Assembly: GCA_000720535.1 (NCBI GenBank)
Contig: JOAZ01000021.1
Location: 62,001 to 126,000, forward strand
Origin: Streptomyces halstedii
Lineage (GTDB): Bacteria; Actinomycetota; Actinomycetes; Streptomycetales; Streptomycetaceae
Direction: 5' to 3'
DNA length: 64,000 bases
Every line of letters starts with the position of its first letter. The stretch's first letter is position 1. Below, piece by piece: positions 35,215-44,908 of this stretch. The translations under genes and the position numbers were made by a program. Below the pieces are notes generated by a model. The model was not told the DNA's origin and made no database searches. It worked only from the letters and a program-made list of their open reading frames with translations.

Positions 35215-36129
35215 ATGACCGGCATGACGCACGCGATGCTGAAGGGCTCGAACGTCCCCCTCGACGCCATGGCGGTACGGGCCGTGCTGCGCTGGACGCC
35301 GGGGCCCGGAGTTCCGGACGTGGACGCCTCCGCCCTGCTGCTCGGCGCCTCGGGGCAGGTGCGTTCGGACGAGGACTTCGTCTTCTACAACCAGCCCCGG
35401 CATCCTTCGGGGCTCGTGCGGCGGCTGCCCAAGCGCAGCGTCCCCGAGGGGCTCACGGACACGGTCGAGGCCGATCTGTCGGCGCTCGACGCCTCCGTGG
35501 ACCAGGTGGTCATCGCGGCGTCCTGTGACGAGGGGGCGTTCGAGCAGGTCCGCGACCTGCGGATATCGCTGTACGACGCGGCTTCCTCGGACGGCGAGCC
35601 GCTCGCCGTCTTCGATGTGCGCGCGGAGACCGGCGAGGAGACCGCCGTCATCTGCGGCGAGCTCTACCGGCGCGGTGAGGGCTGGAAGTTCCGGGCCGTG
35701 GGCCAGGGTTACCCGACCGGACTGGTCGGCCTCGCCACCGCGTTCGGGATCTCGGTCGACGAGGCGGAGGCCGGGTCCGAAGCCGAAGCCGGGGCCGGGA
35801 CCTTCGAGCCGGAGCCGGAGCCGGAGCCCGCGCCGCCGGCTCCCGTCACGCCCCCGTCCGTCCCGCCGCCCGCCACCACCGCGCAGGTGCCCGGCTCCCC
35901 CGGGCCCGTCGCGCCGACGCCCGACGAGCAGGCCACGGTCGTCCACCAGCAGCCCGCGTACGGCTATCCACAGCCCGCCTCGGCGCCCCAGCCCGCCTAC
36001 GGCTACCCCCAGCCGGTCCCGGCGCCCCAGCCCGCGTACGGCTATCCGCAGCCGGCGGCGGCCGCGGCGTACGCCCCGGACCCCGCCTTCGTACTGCCGC
36101 CGCAGGGCCCGCAGTTCATCCGGCCCTGA
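35215..36129 (+). CDS. TerD-family protein with Pro/Tyr-rich C-terminal repeats
   Basis: 304 residues. Residues about 5-185 form a TerD (calcium-binding, CABP) beta sandwich: [60 protein letters not shown]. The remaining 120 residues are disordered: an acidic EPEPEPE run, Pro-rich linker, then three copies of QPAYGYPQP. The first loop has PDVDASALL as a Ca site, but the second acidic loop of classic TerD is missing. ATG 35215 is used; ATG 35224 is possible. Such tails may mediate self-association or surface binding; inference only. Confidence 0.87.
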   Translation: MTGMTHAMLKGSNVPLDAMAVRAVLRWTPGPGVPDVDASALLLGASGQVRSDEDFVFYNQPRHPSGLVRRLPKRSVPEGLTDTVEADLSALDASVDQVVIAASCDEGAFEQVRDLRISLYDAASSDGEPLAVFDVRAETGEETAVICGELYRRGEGWKFRAVGQGYPTGLVGLATAFGISVDEAEAGSEAEAGAGTFEPEPEPEPAPPAPVTPPSVPPPATTAQVPGSPGPVAPTPDEQATVVHQQPAYGYPQPASAPQPAYGYPQPVPAPQPAYGYPQPAAAAAYAPDPAFVLPPQGPQFIRP

Positions 36130-36164
36130 GCCGTCCGGTCCCCGGCCGCCGGGCGCGGCGGCCC

Positions 36165-36899
36165 TCAGGTCCGTGACTTGTAGCCGCGTCCCCACTGCAT
36201 GCCGAAGCCGTACATCCGGTCCAGCTCCGACTGGAAGCCGTACACGAACTTCACCTCGCGGCGCACCACCAGCTCGCCCTTGACGTTCTCCACCGTGAAC
36301 ACGGCGCACGAACGGGCCTCCGGCGCGCGCTCGTCCAGCTCGATCTCGATCCGCGGGCCGTTGCCCGGGTAGAGCGTGACCATGGCGTGCGTGCGGTCGA
36401 AGGCGGGGGTCTGGTCGTAGATGTACACGAAGAACAGCAGCCGCTTGATCTCGTCCCGCTGGTCGAGGTTCACGTAGACCGTCTCGCCGGACGGCGCCCC
36501 GAAGCGGTCGTCCCCGCTGAGCCTGATGTAGGGCGGGGCGTTGAGGTCGCCGGTGAGGTTGCCGAGCGGCTGCACGACGCCCTTGGTGCCGTCGCTCAGC
36601 TCGTACATGCAGCCCAGGTCCAGGTCGACGTTGACCATCCCCTGGGTGTGGGCCTGGACGACCTCGGGCTGGAAGAGCTTGAGCGGGCGCAGCAGCCGGC
36701 TGCCCTGCTGGGAGCGGCCGCCGATGTCCGACGTACGCATCCGCCACGAGAGGTTCACGCGCAGGTTGCCCGACAGGGCACCTTGTTTGTCCAGGGATAT
36801 CGTCGCGTTGCGCCGGGTGAGCACGATCGAGCTCGTCGCCCCCGAACCCGCGTCGAACTGTGCCGCGCGCAGCGGCCTCAGGCCGTCCCAGAAGCCCAT
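36165..36899 (-). CDS. TerA/TerD-like stress protein
   Basis: 244 residues from ATG 36899, starting MGFWDGLRPLRAAQFD. The protein is beta-rich and resembles the TerD-superfamily fold: LTRRNATISLDKQG and LRVNLSWRM at the start, VNVDLDLGCMYELSDGTKG (the calcium-site-like segment) and RIEIELDERAPEARSCAVF. It is longer than TerD and likely a TerA-type member. Convergent with the Pro-rich TerD gene. It probably acts with the other Ter proteins at the membrane. Confidence 0.8.
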   Translation of the reverse strand: MGFWDGLRPLRAAQFDAGSGATSSIVLTRRNATISLDKQGALSGNLRVNLSWRMRTSDIGGRSQQGSRLLRPLKLFQPEVVQAHTQGMVNVDLDLGCMYELSDGTKGVVQPLGNLTGDLNAPPYIRLSGDDRFGAPSGETVYVNLDQRDEIKRLLFFVYIYDQTPAFDRTHAMVTLYPGNGPRIEIELDERAPEARSCAVFTVENVKGELVVRREVKFVYGFQSELDRMYGFGMQWGRGYKSRT

Positions 36900-37053
36900 C
36901 CCAACCCCCACCTGTCTTCGCTGACCCACCTGTCCCGGCGGCCGCCCCCGCACGCCGCCGCGGGGCGGCCACCGGGACGGGTCCGGGGTGTTCCCGGAAG
37001 TACCGCCGCCGTGGGCCGCCCCGCAGAGAGAGCGTTCCTCAATCCTGGCCGGG

Positions 37054-38202
37054 TCACACCCCGGAGGACACCTCCGCCTTGGAATCGGTGCTGCCGCCGC
37101 TGCCCTCGGCCGCGGCGAGCGCCTTGTTGCGCCGCAGCGATGACCAGAAGGACCAGGCGATCAGCACGACGCCGACGAGGCCGGTGATGATCTCGTTGAT
37201 CTCGTACCGGATGGTGACCAGCAGGATGACCGAGAGCGCGCCGATCGCGTAGTGCGCGCCGTGCTCCAGGTAGACGTAGTCGTCCAGCGTGCCCTGGCGG
37301 ACCAGGTACACGGTGAGCGAACGGACGTACATGGCGCCGATACCGAGACCGAGGGCCATCAGCACGATCTCGTTGGTGACGGCGAAGGCGCCGATGACGC
37401 CGTCGAACGAGAAGGACGCGTCCAGGACCTCCAGGTAGAGGAACATGAAGAACGCGGCCTTGCCCGCGAGAAGGACCGCGGACGCCGGCTTGCCGCTCTT
37501 CCTGGCCTCTTCCTCGGCCTCCTGCTCGCGCTCCTCCTCCTCTTCGAGCTTGTCCTCGAAGAAGCCGGAGAGACCGCCGACGATGAGATACGTGATCAGA
37601 CCGGCGATGCCCGCGAGCAGCACCGTGGACGCCTTGTCGGCGTGACCACCGCCGTGCTGGTGCGCCTGGGTGGCGAAGGTCATGGAGGCGACCAGCAGCA
37701 CGATCAGCGCCACGCAGACCGACAGCATGTCGACCTTGCCGAGCTTGGCCAGCGGACGCTCGATCCAGCGGAGCCACTGGATGTCGCGCTCCTCGAAGAC
37801 GAAGTCGAGGAAGATCATCAACAGGAACATGCCACCGAAGGCGGCGATGGCCGGATGGGCGTCCGTGACCAATTCCTTGTAGCGGTCGGGGTCGTTGAAC
37901 GACAGGTCGATGGCCTCGATGGGCCCGAGTTTGGCGCTGATGGCCACGATCACGACGGGGAAGACCAGTCGCATACCGAAGACCGCGATGAGCACACCGA
38001 CGGTGAGGAAGATCTTCTGCCAGAAGGCATTCATCTTCTTCAGGATTCCGGCGTTGATCACCGCGTTGTCGAAGGACAGCGAGATTTCCAGGACCGACAG
38101 GATCGCCACGATCCCCAGCGCCTGCCACCCCCCGTAGAACACCGCTGCGACCAGGCCGAGCGCGGTGACCGCGAACGACCAGCCGAAGGTTTTCAGAAGC
38201 AC
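37054..38202 (-). CDS. DUF475/TerC-family integral membrane protein
   Basis: 382 residues with about nine membrane helices. It contains the TerC-type acidic membrane motifs ILSVLEISLSFDNAVINAG in the first half and YLEVLDASFSFDGVIGAFA in the second, a duplicated Glu/Asp-bearing signature consistent with metal-ion binding or transport. A charged, Glu-rich coiled stretch lies between (EEEEEREQEAEEEA). In Ter systems TerC partners with TerD proteins; bacterial TerC proteins have been tied to manganese export and metalation of secreted enzymes. The gene lies between TerD-superfamily genes on the same strand. Confidence 0.9.
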   Translation of the reverse strand: MLLKTFGWSFAVTALGLVAAVFYGGWQALGIVAILSVLEISLSFDNAVINAGILKKMNAFWQKIFLTVGVLIAVFGMRLVFPVVIVAISAKLGPIEAIDLSFNDPDRYKELVTDAHPAIAAFGGMFLLMIFLDFVFEERDIQWLRWIERPLAKLGKVDMLSVCVALIVLLVASMTFATQAHQHGGGHADKASTVLLAGIAGLITYLIVGGLSGFFEDKLEEEEEREQEAEEEARKSGKPASAVLLAGKAAFFMFLYLEVLDASFSFDGVIGAFAVTNEIVLMALGLGIGAMYVRSLTVYLVRQGTLDDYVYLEHGAHYAIGALSVILLVTIRYEINEIITGLVGVVLIAWSFWSSLRRNKALAAAEGSGGSTDSKAEVSSGV

Positions 38203-38271
38203 TGGCTACCCCATCGTGTGTGTAACGGGTCTCCCGGTTGGGTACGGGGCTCCCCCGCGTCGTGCGCGGCT

Positions 38272-38847
38272 TTACGAAACGTTGACCCCGAAGTCTAGAG
38301 CGATCCCGCGGAGCCCTGACGCGTACCCCTGCCCCACCGCACGGAATTTCCACTCCCCGCCGTACCGGTACAGCTCGCCGAAGATCATCGCGGTCTCGGT
38401 GGAGGCGTCCTCGCTGAGGTCGTACCGGGCGAGTTCCTGGCCGTCCGCCTGATTCACCACGCGGATGAAGGCGTTGGCGACCTGCCCGAACGTCTGGCCG
38501 CGATTGTCGGCGTCGTGGATCGAGACCGGAAAGACGATCTTGTCGCAGTGCTCGGGGACCTGGGTGAGGTTCACGATGATCGACTCGTCGTCGCCCTCGC
38601 CCTCACCCGTGAGGTTGTCCCCGGTGTGCTCGACGGAGCCGTCGGGGCTGGTCAGGTTGTTGTAGAACACGAACCACTCGTCGCCGATGACCCGGCCGGA
38701 CCGGCACAGCAGTGCGCTGGCGTCGAGGTCGAAGTCGGCTCCGGTGGTGGATCGTGCGTCCCAGCCGAGCCCCACCAGCACCTGGGTGAGATTGGGTGCG
38801 GCCTTGGAGAGGGAGACGTTGCCTCCCTTGGCGAGCGTGACGCCCAT
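38272..38847 (-). CDS. terD: TerD-family calcium-binding stress protein (paralogue 1)
   Basis: 191 residues, the canonical TerD length. Starts [19 protein letters not shown]; calcium-site loops FDLDASALL and [13 protein letters not shown] are intact, as are [13 protein letters not shown] and the family end [15 protein letters not shown]. It is cytosolic or membrane-associated and takes part in tellurite and oxidative stress tolerance and cell differentiation in Streptomyces. Clearly a duplicate of the neighbouring TerD gene at 39144, from which a 181-bp MITE separates it. Confidence 0.92.
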   Translation of the reverse strand: MGVTLAKGGNVSLSKAAPNLTQVLVGLGWDARSTTGADFDLDASALLCRSGRVIGDEWFVFYNNLTSPDGSVEHTGDNLTGEGEGDDESIIVNLTQVPEHCDKIVFPVSIHDADNRGQTFGQVANAFIRVVNQADGQELARYDLSEDASTETAMIFGELYRYGGEWKFRAVGQGYASGLRGIALDFGVNVS

Positions 38848-38910
38848 GCTGTGTCCTCCCCGAGTCGATGGACGGTTGCGGACGCCCCGGGGTGGGGGCG
38901 GCCGCCCTGC

Positions 38911-39091
38911 CTAGGGCGTGTTTCGAAAGTCCCGCCTGCCCGGCGACGCCTGGCACGCACGCTCGCCGCGTTGTCGGGATCACCCCGATACATCCAGTAT
39001 CGGGGCGACCCTCCGCCTTGCGATCGCACGCACCAGACGCCGCCGGCCCCGCCCTCCGGGCGGACGGCGCTACTTTCGAAACACGCCCTAG
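38911..39091. mobile_element. 181-bp MITE with 20-bp terminal inverted repeats
   Basis: The ends, CTAGGGCGTGTTTCGAAAGT at 38911-38930 and its exact reverse complement at 39072-39091, are perfect 20-bp inverted repeats. The terminal CTAG is palindromic and could be a target duplication of the IS5 type. Inside are further palindromes, notably CCCCGATA/TATCGGGG with a 7-base loop at the centre. There is no coding sequence. It lies between two leftward terD paralogues and can fold into one large cruciform. Confidence 0.88.
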
Positions 39092-39143
39092 CACGTCCGG
39101 CGCCGCACAACGTGCGGCGCCGGACGCGGTGGAGCGGTGTGGC

Positions 39144-39719
39144 TCAGACGTTGACGCCGAAGTCCTGCGCGATACCGCGCAGGCCCGAGGCGTACCCCTG
39201 GCCGATCGCGCGGAACTTCCACTCCGCGCCGTTGCGGTAGAGCTCGCCGAAGACCATGGCGGTCTCCGTCGAGGCGTCCTCGCTCAGGTCGTAGCGGGCC
39301 AGCTCGCTGTTGTCCGCCTCGTTCACCACGCGGATGTAGGCGTTGCGCACCTGGCCGAAGCTCTGCTGGCGGGTCTCGGCCTCGTAGATCGAGACCGGGA
39401 AGACGATCTTGTCGACGTCGGCCGGGACGGCCGCGAGGTTCACCTTGATGACCTCGTCGTCGCCCTCGCCCTCACCGGTGAGGTTGTCACCGGTGTGCTC
39501 GACGGAGCCGTCGGGGCTCTTGAGGTTGTTGAAGAAGACGAAATTCCCGTCGCTGCCGACCTTGCCCTCGGCGTTCGTCAGCAGGGCGCTGGCGTCGAGG
39601 TCGAAGTCACCACCGGTGGTCGTCCGGGCGTCCCAGCCCAGACCCACGATGACCGCGGTCAGGTTCGGAGCGGCTTTGGTCAGCGAGACGTTGCCGCCCT
39701 TGCTGAGGCTGACTCCCAC
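39144..39719 (-). CDS. terD: TerD-family calcium-binding stress protein (paralogue 2)
   Basis: 191 residues, same architecture as the gene at 38272: [34 protein letters not shown] and [13 protein letters not shown] as the acidic calcium loops, [19 protein letters not shown], and [15 protein letters not shown] at the end. GGAGG lies close to ATG 39719. It is the most canonical TerD of the window. Leftward transcription continues across the MITE towards paralogue 1 unless the MITE hairpin stops it. Confidence 0.93.
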   Translation of the reverse strand: MGVSLSKGGNVSLTKAAPNLTAVIVGLGWDARTTTGGDFDLDASALLTNAEGKVGSDGNFVFFNNLKSPDGSVEHTGDNLTGEGEGDDEVIKVNLAAVPADVDKIVFPVSIYEAETRQQSFGQVRNAYIRVVNEADNSELARYDLSEDASTETAMVFGELYRNGAEWKFRAIGQGYASGLRGIAQDFGVNV

Positions 39720-39812
39720 GAGTCCTCCAAGATGGTTGAGAGGGCCGGCAGAGACCAGCGACCCCGTTCGTGCGTTGGCATCGGATCAACGATTGGATCC
39801 TAGTGACCGGTT

Positions 39813-39839
39813 CCCGGCCAAAACAGGCTTTTGGCCGGG
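39813..39839 (-). terminator. Terminator between peroxiredoxin and terD
   Basis: A perfect 11-bp stem (CCCGGCCAAAA against TTTTGGCCGGG) with a 5-base loop. The A/T base pairs at the loop side are unusual for a Streptomyces terminator. It lies 51 bases past the peroxiredoxin stop. Confidence 0.75.
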
Positions 39840-39889
39840 TGCCACCGTCGGATTCCCGGATCGGCCCGTCGCGGGCCCGGGTCCCCGGC

Positions 39890-40348
39890 TCAGAGGGAGT
39901 CGAGGGCCTTGATGTAGTCGTTCAGGTCGCGCGCGTCCGGGAGGCCGTTGACGACCGTCCAGCGGACCACGCCCTCCTTGTCGATGACGAAGGTGCCGCG
40001 CACCGCGCAGCCCTTGTCCTCGTCGAAGACGCCGTAGGCCCGCGAGGCCTCGCCGTGCGGCCAGAAGTCGGACAGCAGGGGATAAGCGAGGTCCTCCTGC
40101 TCGGCGAAGACGCGCAGGGTGTGGATCGAGTCGTTCGAGACGGCGAGCAGCTGGGTGTCGTCGTTCTCGAACGTCGGCAGCTCGTCACGGAGCGCGCACA
40201 GCTCGCCGGTGCACACCCCGGTGAAGGCGAACGGGTAGAAGAGCAGCACCACGTTCTTCTCGCCGCGGAAGTCGGAGAGCCTCACCGTCCGCCCGTGGTT
40301 GTCCTTCAGCTCGAAATCCGGAGCCTTCGTGCCGACCTCGATCGCCAT
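39890..40348 (-). CDS. Peroxiredoxin (AhpE/BCP-like)
   Basis: 152 residues. Thioredoxin-fold peroxidase with the [15 protein letters not shown] active-site motif; Cys46 is the peroxidatic residue with Thr43 preceding it, and Cys51 could act as a resolver. Arg in VVRWTVVNG closes the site. It reduces H2O2 and organic peroxides in the cytosol with an external thiol donor. It is separated from DUF3052 by a strong terminator; GGGACCG precedes ATG 40348. Synteny with DUF3052 and aceE is typical of Streptomyces. Confidence 0.92.
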   Translation of the reverse strand: MAIEVGTKAPDFELKDNHGRTVRLSDFRGEKNVVLLFYPFAFTGVCTGELCALRDELPTFENDDTQLLAVSNDSIHTLRVFAEQEDLAYPLLSDFWPHGEASRAYGVFDEDKGCAVRGTFVIDKEGVVRWTVVNGLPDARDLNDYIKALDSL

Positions 40349-40460
40349 GAGAGCGGTCCCTTCGCAACGTCTTCACTGTCCCGGTCTGAGCCGTCCGGGT
40401 GAGACCCACCCTACGCAGGGCGCCTCACGGGAACGGTCCGGGTCCGCGCGGGACGTACGA

Positions 40461-40493
40461 AGGCCCCCGGCGGCGTGTGCCGCACGGGGGCCT
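40461..40493 (-). terminator. Terminator after DUF3052
   Basis: AGGCCCCCG (40461-40469) pairs with CGGGGGCCT (40485-40493), and an inner GCGGC/GCCGC stem with a GTGT loop extends it to 14 bp with one bulged A. It is 20 bases after the DUF3052 stop. Confidence 0.75.
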
Positions 40494-40512
40494 CGGTTGA
40501 CGATGGAGCCCG

Positions 40513-40950
40513 TCAGCGCTTGGCTTTCGCGCCCTTGGGGGTGACCAGACGACTGCCCGTCCAGTCCTTGCCCGCGTTGATGCTCTTGGTCTGGGCGAGA
40601 CCCGCTGTCTGGGCAGCCTCGTTGATGTCGCTCGGTTCGACGTATCCGTCGCGGCCGGTCTTGGGCGTCATCAGCCAGACCGCCCCACCGTCCTCGATCA
40701 GACCAATGGCATCCACCAGCGCGTCCGTAAGGTCGCCGTCCTCGTCGCGGAACCAGAGCAGGACGACGTCAGCGACGTCGTCGTAGTCCTCGTCGACGAG
40801 TTCCTGGCCGATTGTGGCCTCAATGCCCTCACGGAGCTCCTGCTCGACGTCGTCGTCGTAGCCGATCTCCTGGACCACCTGTCCGGGCTCGAACCCAAGC
40901 CTCGCGGCCGTGTTGGTCCGTTCCTCCGCGTGGTCCGCGGTCGCGCTCAC
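40513..40950 (-). CDS. DUF3052 family protein
   Basis: 145 residues from GTG 40950 with AGGAGG at the ideal distance. Contents: ARLGFEPGQVVQEIGYDDDVEQ, a Glu/Asp-rich helical stretch, VLLWFRDEDGDLTDALVDA and VWLMTPKTGRDGYVEPSDI, the conserved DUF3052 core. It is acidic and cytosolic. The function is unknown; the constant location next to aceE and a peroxiredoxin suggests a role in central metabolism or its redox control. Divergent from aceE with a 482-base gap. Confidence 0.88.
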   Translation of the reverse strand: MSATADHAEERTNTAARLGFEPGQVVQEIGYDDDVEQELREGIEATIGQELVDEDYDDVADVVLLWFRDEDGDLTDALVDAIGLIEDGGAVWLMTPKTGRDGYVEPSDINEAAQTAGLAQTKSINAGKDWTGSRLVTPKGAKAKR

Positions 40951-41161
40951 GGGTTGCCTCCTGATCATGTTTCGGAAAATGCTTCAGCCACGCGCGGGCG
41001 CGGGGCGTTGGCCGTAGTCCACACGGGCTGGGCGAATCGCGCAAGTACCCGGCGTACGAGACCGCCTAAACGGTGACGTTCCCTGCCACATCACCGCAAC
41101 TCCCGGCATGTCGCCTCAGGGGCCCGGGGATGGTGTCCGGACCCTTTACGTCCTTCCTCAG

Positions 41162-41187
41162 CTTATGCCGTTTCGGTCCGGCATAAG
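41162..41187. promoter_or_regulatory. 9-bp inverted repeat in the aceE upstream region
   Basis: CTTATGCCG and CGGCATAAG form a perfect inverted repeat with an 8-base spacer, 246 bases before the aceE start. It stands in the otherwise empty 482-base gap between DUF3052 and aceE (40951-41432), whose sequence is A/T-richer than the genes. It could be an operator or an mRNA-leader hairpin. Confidence 0.45.
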
Positions 41188-41432
41188 GAGTCGAACAGCC
41201 TTTGGGAACACTTGGACGCCTTGGGCGTATGGTTGCGTTTTGGGCCGGACCGCCCGCACCCTGCCGGTACTCGTGCCCCGGCGCGCCCGGCGGGAACCCT
41301 GTGTTACCCCACAGTAGAGATGACGTGGGGGGCCTCGCGGTACACGATGGAGGCGGCGTACAGCAGCCTTCCGGGGGTACGTTCCCCGCATACCAGGCCC
41401 CGAAGAGCACCACCGAACAGCGAAGGAACAGC

Positions 41433-44174
41433 GTGGCTTCCGGATCCGATCGCAACCCGATCATCATTGGCGGCCTTCCGAGCCAGGTCCCGGACTTCGA
41501 TCCCGAAGAGACCCAGGAATGGCTGGACTCCCTCGACGCCGCCGTCGACGAGCGAGGCCGTGAGCGTGCCCGCTACCTGATGCTCCGGCTCATCGAGCGT
41601 GCGCGGGAGAAGCGTGTCGCCGTGCCGGAGATGCGCAGCACGGACTACGTGAACACGATCGCCACGAAGGACGAGCCGTTCTTCCCCGGCGACGAGGAGA
41701 TCGAGCGCAAGGTCCTCAACGCGACCCGGTGGAACGCGGCGGTGATGGTCTCGCGCGCCCAGCGTCCGGGGATCGGCGTCGGCGGGCACATCGCCACCTT
41801 CGCCTCCTCCGCGTCGCTGTACGACGTGGGCTTCAACCACTTCTTCCGGGGCAAGGACGACGGCCTCGGCGGCGACCAGATCTTCTTCCAGGGGCACGCC
41901 TCCCCCGGTATCTACGCCCGCGCCTTCCTGCTCGACCGGCTGAGCGAGGCGCAGCTCGACGGGTTCCGCCAGGAGAAGTCGAAGGCGCCGAACGGCCTGT
42001 CCAGCTATCCGCACCCGCGGCTGATGCCGGACTTCTGGGAGTTCCCGACCGTCTCGATGGGCCTCGGGCCGCTCGGCGCGATCTACCAGGCGCGGATGAA
42101 CCGCTTCATGGAGGCGCGCGGTATCGCGGACACCTCCGGGTCGCACGTGTGGGCCTACCTCGGTGACGGCGAGATGGACGAGCCGGAGTCGCTCGGCCAG
42201 CTCTCCATCGCGGCCCGCGAGGGGCTGGACAACCTCACCTTCGTGGTCAACTGCAACCTCCAGCGCCTCGACGGCCCGGTGCGCGGCAACGGCAAGATCA
42301 TCCAGGAGCTGGAGTCGCAGTTCCGCGGCGCCGGCTGGAACGTGATCAAGCTCGTCTGGGACCGCACCTGGGACCCGCTGCTCGCGCAGGACCGCACGGG
42401 CATCCTGGTCAACAAGCTGAACACCACGCCGGACGGCCAGTTCCAGACGTACGCCACCGAGACCGGCGCGTACATCAGGGAGCACTTCTTCGGCGGTGAC
42501 CCGCGGCTGCGCGAGATGGTCAAGGACATGTCCGACGACCAGATCCTCCACCTGGGCCGCGGCGGACACGACCACCGCAAGGTCTACGCGGCCTACGCGG
42601 CGGCCAAGGCCCACAAGGGCCAGCCGACGGTGATCCTGGCCCAGACGGTGAAGGGCTGGACGCTCGGCCCGAACTTCGAGGGCCGCAACGCCACCCACCA
42701 GATGAAGAAGCTCACGGTCGAGGACCTGAAGCGGTTCCGCGACCGGCTGCACCTCCCGATCGCGGACAAGGACCTGGAGGACGGCAATCCGCCGTACTAC
42801 CACCCGGGCCGCGACTCGGCCGAGATCCAGTACATGCACGACCGCCGCAAGGGTCTCGGCGGTTACGTCCCGACGCGGGTGGTGCGCGCGAAGCCGCTGC
42901 CCCTGCCCGGCGAGAAGACGTACGCGACCGCGAAGAAGGGCTCGGGCCAGCAGTCGATCGCCACGACCATGGCGTTCGTCCGCATCCTCAAGGACCTCAT
43001 GCGGGACAAGGAGATCGGCAAGCGTTTCGTGCTGATCGCGCCCGACGAGTACCGCACGTTCGGTATGGACGCCTTCTTCCCGAGTGCGAAGATCTACAAC
43101 CCGCTCGGTCAGCAGTACGAGTCGGTGGACCGTGATCTGCTGCTCACGTACAAGGAGTCCCCGACCGGGCAGATGCTCCACGACGGGATCTCCGAGGCGG
43201 GCTGCACGGCCTCGCTGATCGCCGCGGGTTCGGCGTACGCCACGCACGGCGAACCGCTGATCCCGGTGTACGTCTTCTACTCGATGTTCGGTTTCCAGCG
43301 GACCGGTGACCAGTTCTGGCAGATGGCCGACCAGCTGGCGCGCGGTTTCGTGCTGGGTGCCACCGCCGGCCGTACGACGCTGACCGGTGAGGGCCTCCAG
43401 CACGCGGACGGCCACTCGCAGCTGCTCGCCTCGACCAACCCGGGCTGTGTCGCGTACGACCCGGCCTTCGGGTACGAGATCGCGCACATCGTCAAGGACG
43501 GTCTGCGCAGGATGTACGGCGGCACCCCCGAGGAGAACGAGGACGTCTTCTACTACCTCACCGTCTACAACGAGCCGATCCAGCACCCGGCCGAGCCCGC
43601 CGACGTGGACGTCGAAGGCATCCTCAAGGGTGTGTACCGCTTCCGCACCGGTGAGAAGGGCTCGGTCCCGGCCCAGATCATGGCCTCGGGCGTGGCGGTG
43701 CCGTGGGCCGTCGAGGCGCAGCGGATCCTCGCGGAGGAGTGGGACGTCAAGGCGGACGTCTGGTCGGCGACCTCCTGGAACGAGCTGCGCCGTGAGGCGG
43801 TGGACGTCGAGCGGTACAACCTGCTGCACCCGGAGGAGGAGCAGCGCGTCCCGTACGTGACGCGGAAGCTCTCCGGTGCCCAGGGCCCGTTCGTGGCGGT
43901 GTCGGACTGGATGCGTTCGGTGCCGGACCAGATCGCGCGCTGGGTGCCCGGGGCGTACCAGTCGCTGGGCGCGGACGGCTTCGGGTTCGCGGACACCCGT
44001 GGCGCGGCCCGTCGTTTCTTCCACATCGACGCGCAGTCGGTCGTGCTCGCGGTGCTGACCGAGCTGGCGAAGGCGGGGAAGATCGACCGTTCCGCGCTGA
44101 AGACGGCGATGGACCGCTACGAGCTGCTGGACGTGGCGGCCGCGCATCCCGGTGCGGAGGGCGGCGACGCGTAG
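41433..44174 (+). CDS. aceE: Pyruvate dehydrogenase E1 component, homodimeric type
   Basis: 913 residues from GTG 41433 (AAGGA five bases before). Catalyses thiamin-diphosphate-dependent decarboxylation of pyruvate and reductive acetylation of the E2 lipoyl domain, the entry to acetyl-CoA. The TPP signature runs from GDGEMDEPE near residue 244 to NCN near 273; [20 protein letters not shown] and [11 protein letters not shown] are typical of the single-chain AceE. Full length for the family. A longer in-frame reading starts at 41202, but the first 77 codons do not look like protein. Ends in a large hairpin. Confidence 0.97.
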   Translation: MASGSDRNPIIIGGLPSQVPDFDPEETQEWLDSLDAAVDERGRERARYLMLRLIERAREKRVAVPEMRSTDYVNTIATKDEPFFPGDEEIERKVLNATRWNAAVMVSRAQRPGIGVGGHIATFASSASLYDVGFNHFFRGKDDGLGGDQIFFQGHASPGIYARAFLLDRLSEAQLDGFRQEKSKAPNGLSSYPHPRLMPDFWEFPTVSMGLGPLGAIYQARMNRFMEARGIADTSGSHVWAYLGDGEMDEPESLGQLSIAAREGLDNLTFVVNCNLQRLDGPVRGNGKIIQELESQFRGAGWNVIKLVWDRTWDPLLAQDRTGILVNKLNTTPDGQFQTYATETGAYIREHFFGGDPRLREMVKDMSDDQILHLGRGGHDHRKVYAAYAAAKAHKGQPTVILAQTVKGWTLGPNFEGRNATHQMKKLTVEDLKRFRDRLHLPIADKDLEDGNPPYYHPGRDSAEIQYMHDRRKGLGGYVPTRVVRAKPLPLPGEKTYATAKKGSGQQSIATTMAFVRILKDLMRDKEIGKRFVLIAPDEYRTFGMDAFFPSAKIYNPLGQQYESVDRDLLLTYKESPTGQMLHDGISEAGCTASLIAAGSAYATHGEPLIPVYVFYSMFGFQRTGDQFWQMADQLARGFVLGATAGRTTLTGEGLQHADGHSQLLASTNPGCVAYDPAFGYEIAHIVKDGLRRMYGGTPEENEDVFYYLTVYNEPIQHPAEPADVDVEGILKGVYRFRTGEKGSVPAQIMASGVAVPWAVEAQRILAEEWDVKADVWSATSWNELRREAVDVERYNLLHPEEEQRVPYVTRKLSGAQGPFVAVSDWMRSVPDQIARWVPGAYQSLGADGFGFADTRGAARRFFHIDAQSVVLAVLTELAKAGKIDRSALKTAMDRYELLDVAAAHPGAEGGDA

Positions 44175-44199
44175 CACGTGTCCGCCCCCGGGGGGCGGA

Positions 44200-44239
44200 G
44201 CCGGAGGGCGGCGGGCCGTACGGCTCGCCGCCCTCCGGC
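44200..44239. terminator. Bidirectional terminator between aceE and the I36 gene
   Basis: A perfect 14-bp stem (GCCGGAGGGCGGCG with CGCCGCCCTCCGGC) encloses a 12-base loop that itself contains GCCG/CGGC. It lies between the convergent stops at 44174 and 44262. Confidence 0.8.
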
Positions 44240-44261
44240 GTTCCGGTGCCGGGCGGCGGTG

Positions 44262-44687
44262 TCAGTTCTCCCAGATCTTGAAGGCCCGCACGGTGTACGG
44301 CGACCGGGGCGTCCAGGTCCCGCCGCCCGGATAGGTCTCGAATTCCCCGGTCTCCGCGCAGGTGGCCGACTGGTACGTGGTGACCGGGCGTCCGGTGCGG
44401 TTGGCCAGGGCCTGCGCGGTGGAGCCGGAGGCCAGTGGGGTGCAGCTCTCGATGTCCACGGTGGCCAGCTCGTGGGTCTGCCTGGCCCCGGCGAAGTCGG
44501 GCTTCGTCCAGAGGCAGAGCTGTCCGGCCCCGCAGGGGGCGAGCCCGCCGGGCGCGGACCGCCCGGCGGTGCGGGCGCTGTCCTGCCCGGCGGGCCGGTG
44601 CGGTGCCCCGGACACGGTGCCGGCCGTCGCGGTGGCCGGGATGAGCGCGGTGGCCGCCAGGGTGGCGGCGAGAACGGTCGTACGCAT
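44262..44687 (-). CDS. Secreted peptidase-inhibitor I36-like protein
   Basis: 141 residues. Sec signal peptide (MRTTVLAATLAATALIPA ... TATA) then a mature domain of the I36/gamma-crystallin-like type: CGAGQLCLWTKPDFAGA, ESCTPLASGSTAQALANRT, TYQSATC and YTVRAFKIWEN. Four cysteines can pair in two disulfides. I36 is the Streptomyces metalloproteinase-inhibitor family; inhibitory activity here is inferred from the fold. Confidence 0.82.
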   Translation of the reverse strand: MRTTVLAATLAATALIPATATAGTVSGAPHRPAGQDSARTAGRSAPGGLAPCGAGQLCLWTKPDFAGARQTHELATVDIESCTPLASGSTAQALANRTGRPVTTYQSATCAETGEFETYPGGGTWTPRSPYTVRAFKIWEN

Positions 44688-44796
44688 GGTGGTTCAACCC
44701 CCGTGGTCGAGCGAGCCGGATGGTTCGCGATGTCCGCACCCTGACCTGCGGGATGGTCCGTCCGGAAGGGGCGGGGCGGTGGACCACCCTGATAGG

Positions 44797-44832
44797 CGAC
44801 AGCCCCGCCGGAACCGTCCGGCGGGGCTGTCG
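44797..44832 (-). terminator. Terminator after the DHA2 gene
   Basis: A perfect 16-bp stem (CGACAGCCCCGCCGGA with its complement) and an ACCG loop, 76 bases past the exporter stop in the direction of transcription. Confidence 0.8.
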
Positions 44833-44908
44833 TCTGCGCTGTGTTGACGTCGGCCGTCCGGAGTGCGCCGGGGTGTGCGCCCGGGGTGCGCTCCGCGCGG
44901 CCGAGGGG

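Noticed and set aside
41304-44177. Long minus-strand frame opposite aceE
   Set aside because: It mirrors aceE codon bias; Arg/Val/His-rich and without any family pattern.
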